Source: Haladaptatus sp. R4
GTDB taxonomy: Archaea > Halobacteriota > Halobacteria > Halobacteriales > Haladaptataceae
Reading direction: 5' to 3'
Assembly (NCBI RefSeq): GCF_001625445.1
Contig: NZ_LWHG01000011.1
Location: forward strand, 558,001 to 622,000
DNA: 64,000 nt
Shown: positions 61,291 to 64,000 of the stretch, piece by piece
Numbering within the stretch: the first letter of the stretch is position 1
Layout: the number at the start of each line of letters is the position of its first letter
Made by a program: the position numbers and the translations under genes
The notes under the pieces: model-generated
What the model saw: the letters and a program-made list of their open reading frames with translations, nothing else
Databases searched by the model: none
Told to the model about the DNA's origin: nothing

Positions 61291-62558
61291 ATGGAACTAG
61301 CGGACAGAAAGGAGCGACTGCGCACGCACGCCGACGACCTCGTTTCGGCGTTCGGGTCGCCGCTCTACGCCTTCTTCGAGGACGACCTGCGCACGAACTA
61401 CGACACCCTCCGCGGAGCGCTGGACGAACAGTATCCGAACTCGGAGGTCCACTTCGCGGTGAAGGCCAACTACAACCTCGGCATCCTCTCGGTGCTACGG
61501 GATGCGGGCTGTAAGGCCGAAGCGTACGCCCGCTGTGAACTGACGGCCACGCAACGGGCGGGGTTCGAACCTGAAGACGTCCTCCTCACCGGCATGAACC
61601 GCACTCCGGCGGACATCGAGCGCGCGCTCGACTGGGGCGTCTCGCACCTGCTCATCGACAACGCGACGGAGTTGGAGAAGGTGGTCGTGGCCGGGAGGCG
61701 ACCGGGGTGGTTCCGGACGTGCTCATCCGCGGTAATCCCGCGATGGACGTGCCGACCCATCCGGAGGTTGCGACGGCCACGCTGGAAAGCAAGTTCGGGC
61801 TGGACATCGAGAGCGGGCGGGCGATGGCCGTCGCCGAGAAGGCGGTCGAATCCGACGCCGTCTCGCTCGCTGGCGTGCAGTTGCACGTCGGCAGTCAGGT
61901 TCGCGGCGTCGAACCGTACGGCGTCGCGGCCCGCGAGATGCTCGGCTTCGCGGCGGACGTGCGCGACGAATTGGGCGTCGAAATCGACGTCCTCGACCTC
62001 GGCGGCGGCTTCCCCGTCCCGTACGACGAGGACGTCCCCGCGACCGAGGACATCGTGTCGTACATGGCCGACACGATTCGGGAGAGCTGTGAGACACACG
62101 ACCTTTCGGAGCCGAAGTTGTTCGTCGAACCCGGACGGCGACTCGTCGGCAACGCCGGGACGTTTGTGGCGACGGTCGGCGTGATCAAGGAGACGCCGTT
62201 CGCCGACTTCGTGGTGCTCGACGGCGGGACGAACGCGGTCTCCTCCTACTGGCCGTACCCCGTTTATGCAGTGAAAGACCGCGACCCGAGACAGGAATAC
62301 CACGTCGCCGGGCCGCTTTGCTACTCGGGGGACGTGATAAGCGAGGACGTTTCCCTTCCCCAACTCGGCCCCGGTGACCTCGTGGCGGTGGACCGAATCG
62401 GCGCGTACTCGCTCGGGAGCGCGAGCCACACGAACGCCGAGCCGAAACCCCCGGTCGTGCTGGTTCGAACGGACGGTACGCACGAACTACTCCGACGGCG
62501 CGAGACGTGTGACGACGTTCTCGGGCGGGATTCGATTCCGGACGGGTTGGAACGGTGA
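61291..62558 (+). CDS. lysA: diaminopimelate decarboxylase LysA (frameshift near 61701)
   Basis: PLP enzyme converting meso-diaminopimelate to L-lysine. The N-terminal part has the PLP lysine in VHFAVKANYNLGILSVLRDA and ends at NATELEKVVVA; the rest, in another frame, begins TGVVPDVLIRGNPAMDVPTH and has LHVGSQVRGVEP, LDLGGGFPVPY and EPGRRLVGNAGTFV. One base is lost at about 61700 (after GCCG). Corrected length 422 residues. It lies next to the murein-peptide-type hydrolase genes. Confidence 0.92.
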
Positions 62559-62561
62559 ACA

Positions 62562-62608
62562 CCGTGAGAAAGATATTTCGAACGACGAATGCCGTGAGAA
62601 AGACATTT
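62562..62608 (+). repeat. 30-bp-period duplication after lysA
   Basis: CCGTGAGAAAGATATTT (62562-62578) and CCGTGAGAAAGACATTT (62592-62608) follow the lysA stop by 3 nt; the second lies 26 nt before the next start codon. Confidence 0.7.
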
Positions 62609-62633
62609 AGGCGGCGCGTTCCCTGAAAAATCC

Positions 62634-63123
62634 ATGCAACCACCGAACCCGCTGTCGCCCGATCCGGCGGGTGGAATCGACGATACGGGGAGCTTTTTCG
62701 CGGGTCTCGTACCGGACCCGGTCGCGCTCCGGTGTCTGTCGGTCGAACTCCGCGCGCCGAGGGAAATCGTCGTGGGCGAACCGACCACGTTCCTCCTTCG
62801 GATTCGCAACCGACTGCCCGCGCCCGTGAGCGTTCGATTGCCGACGAGTCGGCTATGGGGATGGGCGGTAGACGGTATTCCGGAGGCGGACGAACGGGGG
62901 GTTCGAACCGCCGGAGACCTCACGGACGGTTGCGTTTCGGACCCGTGAAACCAAACAGTTCGAGGGGGCGTGGGACGGTCATATCCGGCGCGCGGGAATC
63001 GACGGCGACGTGTGGCGGCCTGAAGCGGGAACGCACACGCTCAGCGTCCATCTCGCGACGGAGGATCCACGGCGGCAGCTATCCGATAGCGTACAAGTAA
63101 CGGTCGTATCGAGTCAATCCTAG
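62634..63123 (+). CDS. BsuPI-like hypothetical protein (frameshift near 62898)
   Basis: A cytosolic protein. The N-terminal frame gives LRCLSVELRAPREIVVGEPT and RIRNRLPAPVSVRLPTS; after one surplus G in a six-G run (62895-62900) the other frame gives FEPPETSRTVAFRTRETKQF, EGAWDGHIRRAGIDGD and EAGTHTLSVHL. Corrected length 162 residues. The Ig-like pattern with GTHTLSVHL resembles BsuPI-type proteinase inhibitor domains; this is tentative. Confidence 0.6.
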
Positions 63124-63206
63124 TATGAAAGGGCGGCGTTATATGCCCTGTTCATCTTTGCTATTAGGTATCACGAACCGGGCGACTTGTCCCGACGAAC
63201 GATATC

Positions 63207-64000
63207 ATGACAGAAAAACCAAAATATTCGTGGAACCGGCGGCGGTTTTTGACGGTGAGTGCCCTTGGCGGAGTGACGGCCATCGCAGGATGTGGCGGGA
63301 AGAGCACGACCGGAGACGGCTCAGGCGGTGCCGGGACTTCCGACGGTGGTAACACGAATACGAACAGCGGCAGCGACGACGGCAACGGCAACAGCAACGC
63401 GAAGAAGGGCGGGACGTTCGTCAACGTCGCACCCGAACAGGCGACGACCCTCGACCCGCGGATGAACGAACTCGCATGGGCGAACGGGATGATGCACTAC
63501 CTCTTCGACGGGTTGCTGGCCATGAAACCCGACGGGAGCGAACTCGTCCCGCACCTCGCAAAGGAACTCCCGAAACAGCAGGACGACACGACGTTCACCG
63601 TCCCGCTCAAAGAGGGCGTCAAGTTCCACAACGGGGCCGAACTCACCGCCGACGACGTGGAGTACTCGTTCAGTTGGGTGCTCGACTCCGACAACAAATC
63701 CACGAATCAGGAGAACCTCTCCTTTGTCGATAGCGTCGAGAAATCGGGTGACATGGAGGTTACGTTCAACCTCAAGCACCCCTACGCGTTGTTCGAACAG
63801 ACGCTGGCGGGCATGAACGCCGCCATCGTTCCGAAGAAGTACGCGAGCGACAAGGGCCAGAAGAAGTTCTCCCGGAAACCCGTCGGCACCGGGCCGTTCA
63901 AACTCAAGAACTGGCAGGCCGGGTCTTCGCTCACCCTCGAACGCTTCGACGATTACTTCATCGACGCGCCGAACCTCAAACAGCTCAAATATCGCGTCAT
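63207..64000 (+). CDS. peptide ABC transporter substrate-binding lipoprotein (partial)
   Basis: Family 5 extracellular solute-binding protein (DppA/OppA type), cut off by the window end. N-terminal Tat motif NRRRFLTVSALGG with lipobox IAGC, a Gly/Ser/Asn/Asp linker (about 30-70), then LDPRMNELAWANGMMHYLFD and PHLAKELPKQQDDTTFTVPL, HNGAELTADDVEYSFSW and KKYASDKGQKKFSRKPVGTG, typical of peptide-binding SBPs. The permease and ATPase genes presumably follow beyond the window. Confidence 0.9.
   Translation, partial: MTEKPKYSWNRRRFLTVSALGGVTAIAGCGGKSTTGDGSGGAGTSDGGNTNTNSGSDDGNGNSNAKKGGTFVNVAPEQATTLDPRMNELAWANGMMHYLFDGLLAMKPDGSELVPHLAKELPKQQDDTTFTVPLKEGVKFHNGAELTADDVEYSFSWVLDSDNKSTNQENLSFVDSVEKSGDMEVTFNLKHPYALFEQTLAGMNAAIVPKKYASDKGQKKFSRKPVGTGPFKLKNWQAGSSLTLERFDDYFIDAPNLKQLKYRV

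Overview
The window is chromosomal DNA of a haloarchaeon (class Halobacteria). Proteins are very acidic, GC is high, many genes are leaderless with a TATA element about 25-30 nt before the ATG, and the informational genes are archaeal: aIF2 gamma, Rpo7, Spt4, S24e, S27ae, Kae1-Bud32, HerA/NurA and MptA. Several small families look haloarchaea-specific (DUF5808, DUF5813, DUF5815, DUF5828, DUF6149, amphi-Trp, HalOD1). The gene set would fit Haladaptatus or a relative, but the genus cannot be fixed from this sequence alone.

Layout. 0.3-7.1 kb (minus strand): ITPase, DUF5808, then the archaeal transcription/translation superoperon aIF2 gamma - PIN - rpo7 - spt4 - dephospho-CoA kinase // rps24e - rps27ae - kae1/bud32, interrupted at // by a DUF7504 gene. 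7.2-15 kb: a regulator, an amidohydrolase and nadA-nadB-nadC with an IMPase gene. 15-26 kb: gpmI, nurA, a HerA-type ATPase, stress protein, KaiC-like ATPase, nadK, mptA and small membrane proteins. 26-26.9 kb: non-coding nested inverted repeats. 27-37 kb: flavoproteins, a PiT-like permease, small haloarchaeal proteins and an archaeal Vms1. 37-42 kb: thrB, then a dgcN-dgcA D-glutamate pair and a convergent aspartoacylase-type deacylase. 42-52.5 kb: thrS, a DmlA-like dehydrogenase, a PspA-like protein, hydrolases, an orphan E1-alpha and a TrkA/Lrp-type set. 52.9-58.6 kb, accessory: a HalOD1-DUF7504 protein with a CHAT protease, a Thr-rich surface protein, a Tat lipoprotein, a zinc ribbon and a tRNA-Leu with a duplicated 3' end. 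58.8-64 kb: JAMM protease, YkfC-like NlpC/P60 endopeptidase, class A beta-lactamase-like hydrolase, lysA and a peptide-binding lipoprotein running off the edge.

Three themes stand out. First, the HalOD1-DUF7504 / CHAT operon is the best candidate for an undescribed signal-controlled protease system, with a second DUF7504 gene inside the superoperon. Second, a peptide-scavenging reading links the NlpC/P60 enzyme, the peptide-binding lipoprotein, LysA (DAP to lysine) and DgcN/DgcA (D-Glu to L-Glu): parts that could let an archaeon without murein use bacterial cell-wall peptides. Third, the DNA itself is patterned: perfect palindromes with 3-nt centres (one pair translated inside Kae1), and 18-38 bp tandem duplications at or next to stop codons.

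Caution: twelve conserved genes carry a single-base frameshift, mostly at short G or C runs. This density points to sequence or assembly error, and it creates a false NadC-IMPase fusion. I annotate these as single genes with the shift position given. No CRISPR array, rRNA gene or transposase was seen.
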